Assembly (NCBI RefSeq): GCF_019798055.1
Contig: NZ_JAHOPH010000011.1
Span: 62,001-126,000 of the forward strand
DNA: 64,000 nt
DNA from: Salsipaludibacter albus
GTDB taxonomy: Bacteria; Actinomycetota; Nitriliruptoria; Nitriliruptorales; Nitriliruptoraceae
Direction of reading: 5' to 3'
The notes under the pieces were generated by a model. That model was not told the DNA's origin and ran no database searches. It saw nothing but the letters and a program-made list of their open reading frames with translations. Below, piece after piece: positions 34,447-42,864 of the stretch (position 1 is its first letter; each line of letters opens with the position of its first letter). The translations under genes were made by a program, and so were the position numbers.

Positions 34447-34659
34447 TCAGGCGGCCATCGCGGCCGGAGCCATCGGGGTCAGCGAGTTGGCACCGGGAGC
34501 GTGGTGGGCGACCTGGTCGCCGTTGCGCAGGACGGCCTCGCCGCCGCAGGAGCAGGCGACCACGGTCAGCACGCCGTGCGCGGTGTTGGCGTGCTCGCGG
34601 ATCGCGTGCACGTCCACGAGACGGGGGGTGTCGGTGTCGGGGCAGGTGATGAGGAACAT
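34447..34659 (-). CDS. Small 70-residue protein with TCP and CSCGG motifs
   Basis: This short soluble protein starts at the ATG at 34659 (GGAGG eight bases upstream). It opens MFLITCPDTDTPRLVDVH and has a second Cys group, VVACSCGGEAVLRNGDQVAHH, followed by an Ala/Pro-rich tail. The three Cys and several His could bind a metal such as zinc, like a minimal zinc ribbon. I do not recognise the family. It is divergent from the LysR regulator at 34792 (132 bp between starts), an arrangement in which LysR proteins often control the neighbour. Confidence 0.7.
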   Translation of the reverse strand: MFLITCPDTDTPRLVDVHAIREHANTAHGVLTVVACSCGGEAVLRNGDQVAHHAPGANSLTPMAPAAMAA

Positions 34660-34779
34660 GGCGTACCTCCGGGTTTCGTGTCGGGCGGGTGCATGTCTGT
34701 CGGTTGTCGTTCCGGCTCCGGCACCCACTGTGGCGAGACCGATCGTCCCTGTCCATCGAATGTTTGTGCAGGGTTCGTG

Positions 34780-34785
34780 TAGAAT
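34780..34785 (+). promoter_or_regulatory. -10 element of the lysR gene, probably leaderless
   Basis: TAGAAT is followed after six bases by the ATG at 34792, and there is no Shine-Dalgarno sequence, so transcription and translation probably start at the same place. No clear -35 is visible. The region just upstream (TGTTTGTGCAGGG) is notably AT-richer than the surroundings. Confidence 0.55.
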
Positions 34786-34791
34786 CACTTC

Positions 34792-35718
34792 ATGATTGAT
34801 CCACGCCGTCTCCGCTTCCTGGTCGAGGTCGACCACTGGGGGACCGTCACTGCCGCCGCCGAGTCGTTGGGCTACTCACCCTCGGCCGCGTCCCAGCAGT
34901 TGGCCGCCCTCCAACGCGACCTCGACGTCGAACTGCTGGTCCGTGACGGCCGCAACGTGCGGCTCACCCGGGCGGGTCGAGCACTGGTCGACGCCGCCGA
35001 CGGGGTGTTCGACGCGCTGGAGACGGCCGAGACCGCCACCCGCCGTGCCGCGGCAGCCTCGACCGGCGTCGTCCGGGTCGGCGCGCTGGGCTCCACGATC
35101 GTCGACCTGGTCCCGCTGGCGGTGGCGTCGCTGGAGCGGGACGAGCCCGAGCTGGGCCTGGAGGTGGTCGACCTCGGGGACGCCGTGCTCGACGCGTTGC
35201 GCAACCGGCGGATCGACCTCGCCGTCGACCACCACTGGTCCAACGTGCCGGACCGCGCGATCGACGGGCTGTCGGTGATCGAGCTGTGCCGCGAGCCGGT
35301 CTACGTGGTGACTCGCGAGGACGTCGACCTGACCGACCCGCAGGTGCGGGCGGAGGGGGCGTGGATCGACCACCCGTGCGTGCAGTGCGGTCCGGCGACC
35401 CGGGCCGTGATCGCGTCGCTGGGGGCCGAGGACCCCCGCATGCAGTTCACCACCGACGACATGACCGTGATGCTCCACGTCGCGGCGCTGGGCTCGGCCA
35501 TGACCGTCGTGCCCGGCCTGGCCTGCCTGCACCTGCCGGATGGCGTGCGGGCCTGGCGGGTGCCCGGGGTCGATCGCCAGATCGGGGCGTTCGTCCGGGA
35601 CGTCGGGGTCGGCGATCCCGGCCTGGAAGCCGTGGCCAGCCACCTCGCCGCCGCCGGCGCCTCCCTCGAGGACCGTTTCGCCACCATCGACGCCACCCTC
35701 CTCACCCTCCCCACCTGA
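34792..35718 (+). CDS. LysR-family transcriptional regulator
   Basis: This 308-residue regulator has an N-terminal winged helix: MIDPRRLRFLVEVDHWGTVT, then AAESLGYSPSAASQQLAALQ, with the linker helix following. A periplasmic-binding-like effector domain begins about residue 90 (TGVVRVGALGSTIVDLVPL). It is typical of actinobacterial LysR proteins that open with a hydrophobic RxLRFLVEV helix. The effector is unknown. It is divergent from the 70-residue Cys-motif protein gene. Immediately after the stop comes a C-rich 16-bp tandem repeat, and then the hairpin repeats that bracket the next gene. Confidence 0.88.
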   Translation: MIDPRRLRFLVEVDHWGTVTAAAESLGYSPSAASQQLAALQRDLDVELLVRDGRNVRLTRAGRALVDAADGVFDALETAETATRRAAAASTGVVRVGALGSTIVDLVPLAVASLERDEPELGLEVVDLGDAVLDALRNRRIDLAVDHHWSNVPDRAIDGLSVIELCREPVYVVTREDVDLTDPQVRAEGAWIDHPCVQCGPATRAVIASLGAEDPRMQFTTDDMTVMLHVAALGSAMTVVPGLACLHLPDGVRAWRVPGVDRQIGAFVRDVGVGDPGLEAVASHLAAAGASLEDRFATIDATLLTLPT

Positions 35719-35728
35719 TCCTCCCCCC

Positions 35729-35804
35729 GGCCCCACCTCCCCCCGGCCCCACCTCGCCCCGGCCCCACCTCGCCCCGACCCCACCTCGCCCCGACCCCCA
35801 CCCC
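35729..35804 (+). repeat. Tandem repeat, 16-bp unit, about 4.7 copies
   Basis: Units of the form GGCCCCACCTCGCCCC follow one another at 35729, 35745, 35761 and 35777, with a partial fifth unit at 35793. Units 2 and 3 are identical; the others differ by one base. The array starts 11 bp after the lysR stop. One strand is almost free of G. Confidence 0.85.
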
Positions 35805-35823
35805 TCGCGCCGCACCACCAGGC

Positions 35824-35902
35824 GATGTGAGTTCGTCGCGGCGATGTGAGTTCCACGCATCCTCGCGTCGAACTCACATCGGGACGCGCAACCCACATCG
35901 CG
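35824..35902 (+). repeat. 79-bp hairpin repeat, copy 1
   Basis: Two direct units GATGTGAGTTC (35824, 35843) are followed by two inverted units, GAACTCACATC (35870) and CAACCCACATC (35889); the spacing within each pair is 19 bp. The inner pair forms a stem of 11 plus 4 bp with a single mismatch and a 6-nt loop. A second copy, 74 of 79 bases identical and in the same orientation, is at 36989-37067. The two copies bracket the gene at 36006-36917. Confidence 0.88.
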
Positions 35903-36005
35903 TGCGGGGTCGACGAGGGGGTGGAGGGGCGTGCGGAGGAGTCGGTTTTCCACAGTCCGTCGGAGCGGGGGCCGCCAGGCTGGCAGGACCGGGCAGGCTC
36001 GCGCA

Positions 36006-36917
36006 ATGCTGCTGTGGAAGTCCGTCCTCGAACTCGCCGCCCGCCAGGGCGGTCGCATCACGATCCAGCAGGTCACGGAACTGGGGGTGCTCGCGTCGAC
36101 CTTCACCCGTCGTGGCAGCGAAGAAGGATGGACTCGCGAGAGCCGGGGTGTCTGGCGGATGCCGGGTGCGCGGACCGATCGCCTCGGGCGGTTGTGGGCC
36201 GCGGTCCTGGCCTGCGGGCCGCAGGCCATGGTCACCGGTGCCGACGGGCTGTGGCTCCGAGGCGTCGGCCGTGCTCCCCGGACACGGCCCCGGATCGTGA
36301 CCCCGATGGAGACCCACGCGGCGCGGCACCTGCGCTCGCGGGCGAAGGTGATCAGCAGTCGGACCCTGCGTCCCACCGACGCCGGCGCGGCGAAGGGCCT
36401 CCCGTGCGCCCTGGCCACGCGCTGCTTCGTGGACCTGGTGATCCCGCCGACGCCGTCCGCCGCCGACGTCCGCGACCTGCTGGTCACCGCGCGGCAGGCG
36501 CGTCAGGTCGACGTCGCACGGCTGCAACAGAGCATCCGCCAGGCACGAGGTGTCCCGGGTCTGCCGGTGTTGCGCCGGGCGGTGGCCGACGTGCTGGACG
36601 TCGAGGCGGACTCGCCGTTCTCCGATCGTGTGCACCGACGCCTCCTCCGCGAGGGCCTGCGTCCCGATCCCGCCCCCACGCCGGTGCCCACGCATCGACG
36701 CACGCTGCATCCCGACATCACCTTCACCGATGAACGGGTGGCGATCGAGTGCGACTCGATGCTCGCGCACAGCGAACAGCGGGAACTGATGGTGGACAAT
36801 CGGAAGGACCGCGCCTACTCCCGGGCGGGTTGGGAGCCGTTGCGGATCGGGACGTGGGAGTTCGATCGCCACTGGGGGGACTTCCTCGACGACCTCCACG
36901 ACGCCCTCGCCGGCTGA
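36006..36917 (+). CDS. AbiEi-like/DUF559-like protein (winged-helix N-terminus, Vsr-type nuclease fold C-terminus)
   Basis: This 303-residue protein belongs to a family common in actinobacteria, often labelled AbiEi antitoxin domain or DUF559. The N-terminal 60 residues form a winged-helix-like region (LELAARQGGRITIQQVTELG), and the middle part is helical. The C-terminal 70 residues resemble the Vsr/DUF559 nuclease fold, with Asp237 in HPDITF, Glu248-x-Asp250 in AIECDSM, then NRKDRAYSRAGWEPLRI. I find no AbiEii-type toxin gene beside it. The ATG at 36006 has a weak ribosome site; a GTG at 35931 would add 25 residues. Its main distinction is the pair of 79-bp hairpin repeats on either side. 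Confidence 0.72.
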   Translation: MLLWKSVLELAARQGGRITIQQVTELGVLASTFTRRGSEEGWTRESRGVWRMPGARTDRLGRLWAAVLACGPQAMVTGADGLWLRGVGRAPRTRPRIVTPMETHAARHLRSRAKVISSRTLRPTDAGAAKGLPCALATRCFVDLVIPPTPSAADVRDLLVTARQARQVDVARLQQSIRQARGVPGLPVLRRAVADVLDVEADSPFSDRVHRRLLREGLRPDPAPTPVPTHRRTLHPDITFTDERVAIECDSMLAHSEQRELMVDNRKDRAYSRAGWEPLRIGTWEFDRHWGDFLDDLHDALAG

Positions 36918-36988
36918 TCCCTTCATTCGGGTCCCGTCACGAACCGCCCACCTCGCCGAGGCGTCTTCGAGTTCGGTCCGCAGGGCGT

Positions 36989-37067
36989 GATGTGAGTTCG
37001 TCGCGGCGATGTGAGTTCCACGCACCCTCGCGTCGAAGTCACATCGGGGCGGGCAACTCACATCGCG
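36989..37067 (+). repeat. 79-bp hairpin repeat, copy 2
   Basis: Same length and orientation as copy 1, with five substitutions. GATGTGAGTTC occurs at 36989 and 37008; the inverted units are GAAGTCACATC (37035) and CAACTCACATC (37054). Copy 2 lies 71 bp after the stop of the bracketed gene. The rest of the gap to ppc (37068-37289) holds no gene that I can support. Confidence 0.88.
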
Positions 37068-37289
37068 AAGGGGTGACGGTCGAGGTGAGGCGGTGCGGGG
37101 TGGTCGCCGCAGATCGGAGGGTGGAGGGCGCGGGTGGGTTGGACTGGTCCGGGGCGGGGGTCCTAGCATCGATCGGGTGCCGGTGGCAGTGATGCTCGAC
37201 AACGGGGTCGGGGTGACGGTCAGCGGCTCCCGGTGGCCGGGACCGACCGCCACCGTCTCGTCTGCCGAGCCGACCCCGAGGAACCTGCC

Positions 37290-40052
37290 GTGTCCGACAA
37301 CGACGTCCAGGTGGACGATCCCCAACTCGCCGCGGTCGACACCGCCCTGCGGGCCGACATCCGCCGGCTGGGGTCCGAGCTCGGACGCAGCCTGCTGCGC
37401 CAGGAGGGACAGGACCTCTTCGAGCTCGTCGAGGAGGTCCGTCGCCTGACCCGGGACGGTGCCGACGGCGACGACGGGGCGCGCGACGAGCTGCGTGACC
37501 TGCTGGCCGACACCGACACGGTCGACGTCATCCGGCTGGTCCGCGCGTTCACGGCCTACTTCCACCTCGCCACCGTCGCCGAGCAGTCCCACCGCGTGGA
37601 GCTGCTCCGGACGCCCGACGAGTCCGGTCGGGGCTGGTTCGCCGCGACCGTGGACCGGCTCGCCTCGTCCGGCCTGCGCGAGGACCAGATCGCGGCGGTC
37701 CTGCACGACCTGGAGGTCCGGCCGGTCGTCACCGCCCACCCCACCGAGGCGTCACGCCGATCGATCCTGTCCAAGCTGGCCGCGATCGGTCGACTGGTCG
37801 AGCAGCGCCGAGACCCGCGGTCGACCTCGACCGACCGCGCCCGGGTGGACCGGCGCACGGCCGAGCTGATCGACCTGCTGTGGCAGACCGACGAGCTGCG
37901 GCTGCAACGACCCCGCGTGGTCGACGAGGCCACGTCGGCGCTGTTCTACGTCGAGCAGACCCTCCGCGAGGTGTTGCCCGAGCTGCTCGACGACGCCAAC
38001 GCCGAACTGTCCCGGCTTGACGTCGCGTTCACCCCGGACATGGCCCCGATCCGGTTCGGCTCGTGGGTCGGCGGCGACCGGGACGGCAACCCGTTCGTCA
38101 CCCCCGAGGTCACCGACCACGTGCTGGCCGTGATGCACGACAAGGGCATGGACCTGGTCGAGCAGGTGCTGCGCGACCTCGGCACACGACTGTCGCCGTC
38201 GGTGCGCATCCGGCCGGCCAGTGGCGAGCTGCTGGCCAGCCTCGCCGGCGACCGTGCCGTCATGGGCCAGGTCTGGAAGCGGCTCGCCCACCTCAACGCC
38301 GAGGAGCCCTACCGCCTCAAGCTGTCCTACTGCCTCGAGCGCCTGCGGGCCACCCGACGTCGCCACGAGGCCGGCCTGCCGCATGGCGACGGCATCGACT
38401 ACGCCGACGCCAGTGGGCTGATCGCCGACCTGGGCCTGATCCGTGACTCGCTGGCCGAGCACGGTGGTGACCTGGTCGCCTCCGGCATGGTCGAGCGCGC
38501 GATCCACGTGGTCAACGCGGCCCGGTTCCACATGGCGATCCTCGACATCCGCGACCACGCCGACGTCTTCCACGACCTTGTCGCCGAGCTGTGCGAGCTC
38601 GACGGCATCGACTACCCCGACGACAAGGTCGCCCGCCAGGAACTGCTGGCCGGTGAGCTCGACCAGCGCCGCCCGCTGTCGTCGCCCACCACGGTGGTGT
38701 CCGACGGGGCCGGCCGCACCGCGCAGCTGTTCACCAACCTGCGCCGCGACTTCGATCGCTACGGCGAGGGCATCGCCGACACCTGCATCGTGTCGATGAC
38801 CAAGGGACCCGACGACGTGCTGGCCGCCGCGGTCAGCGCGCGCGAGTCGGGGCTGGTCGACATCCACGCCGGCGTGGCGCGGCTGGGGTTCGCCCCGCTG
38901 CTCGAGACCGTCGACGAGCTGCACGCCGCCGGGACCATCCTCGACGACCTGCTGTCGATCGACGCCTACCGGTCGATCGTGTCGCTGCGTGGCGACGTCC
39001 AGGAGGTGATGCTGGGCTACTCGGACTCCAACAAGGACGGGGGGATCGTCACCAGCCAGTGGTCGATCCACACCGCGATCCGTGCCCTGCGTGACACCGC
39101 GGCCCGCCACGGGGTCCGGCTGCGGCTGTTCCACGGTCGTGGTGGCTCGGTCGGGCGTGGCGGTGGTCCGGCCCACCAGGCGATCCTCGCCCAGCCCTAC
39201 GGGGCGGTCGGCGGCTCGGTCAAGCTGACCGAGCAGGGCGAGGTGATCTCGGACAAGTACCTGCTGCCGGGCCTGGCACGCGCGAACCTCGAGCTGGTGC
39301 TGTCGTCCACCCTGGAGGCGGCCCTCCTCCACACCGAGGCACGGCACGACGCCGCGACCCAGGTGGACTACGACGAGGTGATGGACACCGTCTCGTCGTC
39401 GTCCCGGGCGGCCTACCGCCGGCTGATCGACGACGAGTCCCTGGTCGACTACTTCGTGACCTCGACCCCGGTCGACGAGCTCGGTTCCATGAACATCGGC
39501 TCGCGGCCGGCCAAGCGATCGACCACCGGCGCCGGACTGGACGCCCTGCGGGCGATCCCGTGGGTGTTCGGCTGGACCCAGTCACGCCAGATCGTGCCGG
39601 GCTGGTTCGGCATCGGCACGGGGCTGCGGGCCGCCCGGGAGGACGGCCACGGTGACCTGCTCGCGACCATGGCCGACGAGTGGTGGTTCCTGAAGGCGCT
39701 GCTGTCCAACGTCGAGATGACACTCGCCAAGACCGACCTGCGGATCGCCCGTCGCTACGTCGAGCGGCTGGTCCCGCCCGAGCACCAGCACCTGTTCTCG
39801 ATCATCGAGGACGAGTACGACGTCAGCGTGGAGGAGGTCGGACGGCTGACCGGCAACGACGTGCTGCTCGGCGACCACCCGGTGCTCGCGCGGACCCTGA
39901 CGGTCCGTGACCTGTACCTCGAGCCGCTCCACGCCATGCAGGTCGAACTGCTGGCCCGGACCCGCGGCGACGACGCCGAGGACCGCGCCCGCGACCGGGC
40001 CCTGATGCTGACCATCAACGGCATCGCCGCCGGCCTGCGCAACACCGGCTGA
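37290..40052 (+). CDS. ppc: Phosphoenolpyruvate carboxylase
   Basis: Ppc carboxylates phosphoenolpyruvate to oxaloacetate and so replenishes the TCA cycle. The 920-residue protein has the catalytic His motif VVTAHPTEASRRS near residue 150, GSWVGGDRDGNPFV, MLGYSDSNKDGG near 577, the second signature FHGRGGSVGRGGGP near 615, and the conserved C-terminal NTG. I chose the GTG at 37290 (GAGGAA six bases upstream), since the 19 residues upstream in frame are not conserved. It is monocistronic by spacing: 67 bp separate it from the small lipoprotein gene. Confidence 0.95.
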   Translation: MSDNDVQVDDPQLAAVDTALRADIRRLGSELGRSLLRQEGQDLFELVEEVRRLTRDGADGDDGARDELRDLLADTDTVDVIRLVRAFTAYFHLATVAEQSHRVELLRTPDESGRGWFAATVDRLASSGLREDQIAAVLHDLEVRPVVTAHPTEASRRSILSKLAAIGRLVEQRRDPRSTSTDRARVDRRTAELIDLLWQTDELRLQRPRVVDEATSALFYVEQTLREVLPELLDDANAELSRLDVAFTPDMAPIRFGSWVGGDRDGNPFVTPEVTDHVLAVMHDKGMDLVEQVLRDLGTRLSPSVRIRPASGELLASLAGDRAVMGQVWKRLAHLNAEEPYRLKLSYCLERLRATRRRHEAGLPHGDGIDYADASGLIADLGLIRDSLAEHGGDLVASGMVERAIHVVNAARFHMAILDIRDHADVFHDLVAELCELDGIDYPDDKVARQELLAGELDQRRPLSSPTTVVSDGAGRTAQLFTNLRRDFDRYGEGIADTCIVSMTKGPDDVLAAAVSARESGLVDIHAGVARLGFAPLLETVDELHAAGTILDDLLSIDAYRSIVSLRGDVQEVMLGYSDSNKDGGIVTSQWSIHTAIRALRDTAARHGVRLRLFHGRGGSVGRGGGPAHQAILAQPYGAVGGSVKLTEQGEVISDKYLLPGLARANLELVLSSTLEAALLHTEARHDAATQVDYDEVMDTVSSSSRAAYRRLIDDESLVDYFVTSTPVDELGSMNIGSRPAKRSTTGAGLDALRAIPWVFGWTQSRQIVPGWFGIGTGLRAAREDGHGDLLATMADEWWFLKALLSNVEMTLAKTDLRIARRYVERLVPPEHQHLFSIIEDEYDVSVEEVGRLTGNDVLLGDHPVLARTLTVRDLYLEPLHAMQVELLARTRGDDAEDRARDRALMLTINGIAAGLRNTG

Positions 40053-40119
40053 GGCCGGGGGCGCCCACCGGCGAGTGGTGGGGCTGGCACACTGGTGGCC
40101 CGTTCGACCGGAGTCGTCC

Positions 40120-40551
40120 ATGCCCGCCGCACCCACCCGCCGTCGTCCGTCACGCCTGCTCGGACTGGTCACGCTCGCAACCGCCGTGGCCGCACTGGCC
40201 GGGTGCGGGGCCGTCGGGGACCAGGTGGGCCAGCTCAGCGACGACGTCCGCACGCGCGCGGCCAGCGAGCTCGACCAGGCCGTCCAGGACCAGGTGGACC
40301 GGGCCCTCGAACAGTTCGGGGGGAGCGTGGACGTGGATCGTCTCTGCGAGCTGATCGCCGACGACCGCCTGACCGCGGGTGAACGGGGCCGGCTCGAGGT
40401 GGCGGTCGAGGTGGGCGAGGCACTCGGCCTGCCCGAGTCCGTGACGTCGGCGGGTCGACAGGTCCTGGACACCACCGACGGGGCGACCGACCGGGTCGGC
40501 GACCTCGCGACGGCGTGCGCCGAGGCCGGCGCCGACCCGACGGGCTCCTGA
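40120..40551 (+). CDS. Small putative lipoprotein
   Basis: This 143-residue protein starts at the ATG at 40120 (GGAG upstream). It has a basic signal peptide and the lipobox ALAGC (Cys at about residue 29). The mature part is predicted helical, with repeated Asp/Val/Leu (DQVGQLSDDVRTRAASELDQ), and contains two Cys near the end. No known domain is recognised. It is followed after one base by the NAD-binding protein gene, so the two are probably cotranscribed; a functional link is not evident. Confidence 0.75.
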   Translation: MPAAPTRRRPSRLLGLVTLATAVAALAGCGAVGDQVGQLSDDVRTRAASELDQAVQDQVDRALEQFGGSVDVDRLCELIADDRLTAGERGRLEVAVEVGEALGLPESVTSAGRQVLDTTDGATDRVGDLATACAEAGADPTGS

Positions 40552-40552
40552 C

Positions 40553-41329
40553 GTGCCGGTCCTGGTCACCCGGGCCGACCTCGGCATCGGGCCCGCACTG
40601 GTCGCCGCGCTGTCCGGCGACGGGGCCGACGTGCGCGCCTTCGCGACCGGCGACGGCGACGTGGGTGACCTGCAGGCTGCCGGGGCGTTCGTCGCCGTCG
40701 GCGACCTCGACGACGAGGGCCATCTCGACGCCGCCATGACCGACGTCCACACCGTGGTGCTGCCCACCGAGACCTGGCTGGCCGAGCCGGCACGACTCGA
40801 ACAGGAAGTCGAGGTCGCGGTCGCGGCGGCCGAGTCGGCCGGCGTTCGCCGCATCGTGTTCGTCTCGCTGGTCGGCGCCGACGCCGGTCACCGCGGGGTG
40901 CGCGGCGCCTTCGGCCGGGCCGAGGACACCCTGGCCGCGGCATCGCCCCAGACCCTGGTCGTGCGCACCGACGGCGTGGTCGGTGCCGGCCCCGGGGATC
41001 TGGCGGCGTCGCTGGACTGTGATCCCCTCCTGGCCCCGGTCGAACCGGGCCGGCTGGTCGACGGACTCGTGTCGCTCGACGCGGCCCGGTCCGGGCGCGA
41101 CGACGGCCATGCCGTCTTCACGGCGCTGGGCACGCCCCGTCCACTGTCGGCATGGCTGGCTGCCGGGGACGCGGCCGAGTCCCGGACCGCCGGCACCGCC
41201 ACCCTCGTGGGGCGGCGCTGGCTGGCGCCGGACCGGCGTGACGACCTGCGCGAGGCCCTGTGCGGACGCGCCGAGCCCCCGATGGGGGGTTCCGACCTGT
41301 GGTCCTTCACCGAGGCGAGCACGACGTGA
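40553..41329 (+). CDS. NAD(P)-binding Rossmann-fold protein, NmrA/atypical SDR-like
   Basis: This 258-residue protein reads as an atypical short-chain dehydrogenase/NmrA-like fold. It opens VLVTRADLGIGPALVAALSG, where a degenerate glycine motif replaces the usual TGxxGxxG. AGVRRIVFVSLVGAD matches the central strand of NmrA-like proteins, and the catalytic Tyr-x3-Lys is not seen. It may therefore be a sensor or chaperone rather than an enzyme. It begins with GTG one base after the lipoprotein gene stop, and its stop overlaps the HAD hydrolase start (GTGA), indicating one operon of three genes. Confidence 0.7.
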   Translation: MPVLVTRADLGIGPALVAALSGDGADVRAFATGDGDVGDLQAAGAFVAVGDLDDEGHLDAAMTDVHTVVLPTETWLAEPARLEQEVEVAVAAAESAGVRRIVFVSLVGADAGHRGVRGAFGRAEDTLAAASPQTLVVRTDGVVGAGPGDLAASLDCDPLLAPVEPGRLVDGLVSLDAARSGRDDGHAVFTALGTPRPLSAWLAAGDAAESRTAGTATLVGRRWLAPDRRDDLREALCGRAEPPMGGSDLWSFTEASTT

Positions 41330-42030
41330 GGCCATCGGCTCCGCTGGATCCGCTCGCATGGGCGCTGTTCGACCTCGACGGGTGCTTGGTCGACTCGTCG
41401 CGGACCATCCCGGCCTGCATCAACGAGGGACTCGGCGCCGTGGGGGTCGCGCCGCGTGACGCCGCCACGCTCCAGTGGTGCATCGGACCGCCCCTGGCGG
41501 CGTCCTTCACCCGGCTGCTCACCGAGGCAGGCCACCCCGACCCCCAGGACGGCGTTCCGCTCGCCCTCGACGCGTACCGGTCGGCCTTCCCGGAGCTGTC
41601 GGTCGCCCTCACCACGATTGTGGAGGGCATCGAGGACCTGCTCGCCGCCGTGCCGCAGCGGCGCGCGGTCGTGACCTCCAAGCCAGCCGCGGCTGCCCGG
41701 CCCCTGGTGGCGGCGCTGGGGCTGGACGAGGCCTTCGAGGTGGTGCACGGGCCCGGGCTCGACGTCGAGAACGAGCCGAAGGAGCTGACCCTCGCGCGGG
41801 CGCTGGACGACCTGGACGTCGTGGCCCCGGCCACGGCCGTGATGATCGGGGACCGCCACCACGACGTCGCCGCGGGGCGCGCCAACGGGACCGCCACGGT
41901 CGGCGTGACCTGGGGTGCAGGCGATCGCGCCGAGCTGGAGGACGCCGGACCCGACCACGTGGTCGACGACGTCGAAGACCTGCGTGACCTGCTGGTGGCG
42001 CGTGCACCGGACGGCGCCGGTCGAGGGTGA
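41326..42030 (+). CDS. HAD-family hydrolase (phosphoglycolate phosphatase-like)
   Basis: This HAD phosphatase has 234 residues. Motif I is FDLDGCLVDSS, with the nucleophilic first Asp; motif II is VVTSKP; and motif III/IV reads VMIGDRHHDVAAGRANG. A helical cap of the C1 type lies between motifs I and II. The sequence is closest in look to the Gph/PpaX group, which dephosphorylates phosphoglycolate or small phosphoesters; the substrate is not determined. It overlaps the previous gene by four bases and converges on the thioesterase-like gene 33 bp away. Confidence 0.86.
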   Translation: MRPSAPLDPLAWALFDLDGCLVDSSRTIPACINEGLGAVGVAPRDAATLQWCIGPPLAASFTRLLTEAGHPDPQDGVPLALDAYRSAFPELSVALTTIVEGIEDLLAAVPQRRAVVTSKPAAAARPLVAALGLDEAFEVVHGPGLDVENEPKELTLARALDDLDVVAPATAVMIGDRHHDVAAGRANGTATVGVTWGAGDRAELEDAGPDHVVDDVEDLRDLLVARAPDGAGRG

Positions 42031-42063
42031 CGACCCGTGGGCCCGCGGCGGCGAGGCCCCGTC

Positions 42064-42864
42064 TCAGGCCTCGCGCAGCACCACGGTCTGGATGGCGTGG
42101 CCGACCAGCCCGTCGACGTCGAACAGCTCGGCATGGGCGTAGCCGATCCCGACAGCGCCCGTGTGCGTCGACGCCCGGCTCGCGAACCATTCGCCGACGG
42201 GTTCCCGCAGCATCGTCAGGGTGAGGTCAGGATTCACGCAGGCCACGTCGTTCGGCGACGTGTTCCACGAGATGCCGTTGCCACAGTCGGCCAGCGGACC
42301 GAGCCGCTGACGGGGCGAGGGCTCCTCGCCCGCGACGATCGGGAGGCTGCGCATCCACATCGTGGTCGGTCCGCCCTCGCCACGACCACCGGACGGGTCG
42401 TAGCGCACCTCGATCGAGTGCGAGAAGAACCACTCGCCGCCCATCCGGTCGGTCGGGACGGGGAAGTCGCCGTCCACCGCCGCGGCGAGGTCGGGCACGT
42501 CCACCGGCGCGCTCGGGGTGGGCAGGTCGACCGTCGCCAGGTGCAGCCCGGCCGCTCGCGCGCAGGTCCGGCCGTGGCCGTCGATGATCGTCGCCTCGGT
42601 CGCCGACGCGGTCCGGCCCGTCCGCCGGACGCCCGCGTCGACCACGAAGCCGTCCATCGGGATGGGGCGGTCCAGCTCGACCGACAGCCGTGCCAGGGCC
42701 ACGTCGTCGGGCAGTCCGCCGCGGGTCGCGAGGCGTTCGACGGCCCGGACCAGCAGCGCCGTCGGTGGGCCGGCGTGGCACGCATCCGGGTCCCACGGGC
42801 CGCGTGCGAACGCGGTCGGCCGGAAGGACCGCCCGTCGTCGGTGGTGAAGTAGGCGTCGGTCAC
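42064..42864 (-). CDS. Acyl-CoA thioesterase-like (double hotdog) protein
   Basis: This 266-residue protein belongs to the thioesterase-like superfamily related to TesB. The N-terminal hotdog has ARGPWDPDACHAGPPTALLV and LARLSVELDRPIPMDGF. The C-terminal half has SWNTSPNDVACVNPDLTLTM followed by GEWFASRASTHTGAVGIGY and the closing strand. These enzymes hydrolyse acyl-CoA. It is the last gene of a minus-strand run; its start overlaps the stop of the acetyltransferase gene (42861-42864), so the two are coupled. Confidence 0.83.
   Translation of the reverse strand: MTDAYFTTDDGRSFRPTAFARGPWDPDACHAGPPTALLVRAVERLATRGGLPDDVALARLSVELDRPIPMDGFVVDAGVRRTGRTASATEATIIDGHGRTCARAAGLHLATVDLPTPSAPVDVPDLAAAVDGDFPVPTDRMGGEWFFSHSIEVRYDPSGGRGEGGPTTMWMRSLPIVAGEEPSPRQRLGPLADCGNGISWNTSPNDVACVNPDLTLTMLREPVGEWFASRASTHTGAVGIGYAHAELFDVDGLVGHAIQTVVLREA

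Noticed and set aside
36006-36917. A complete AbiE-type toxin-antitoxin pair
   Set aside because: Only the AbiEi/DUF559-like gene is present. The flanks hold repeats, lysR and ppc, and no nucleotidyltransferase (AbiEii) gene.
35729-37067. Possible CRISPR array or insertion sequence in the repeat-rich region around the DUF559-like gene
   Set aside because: The 16-bp units have no unique spacers, there are only two 79-bp copies, no cas or transposase gene is present, and no terminal inverted repeats or target duplications could be recognised.
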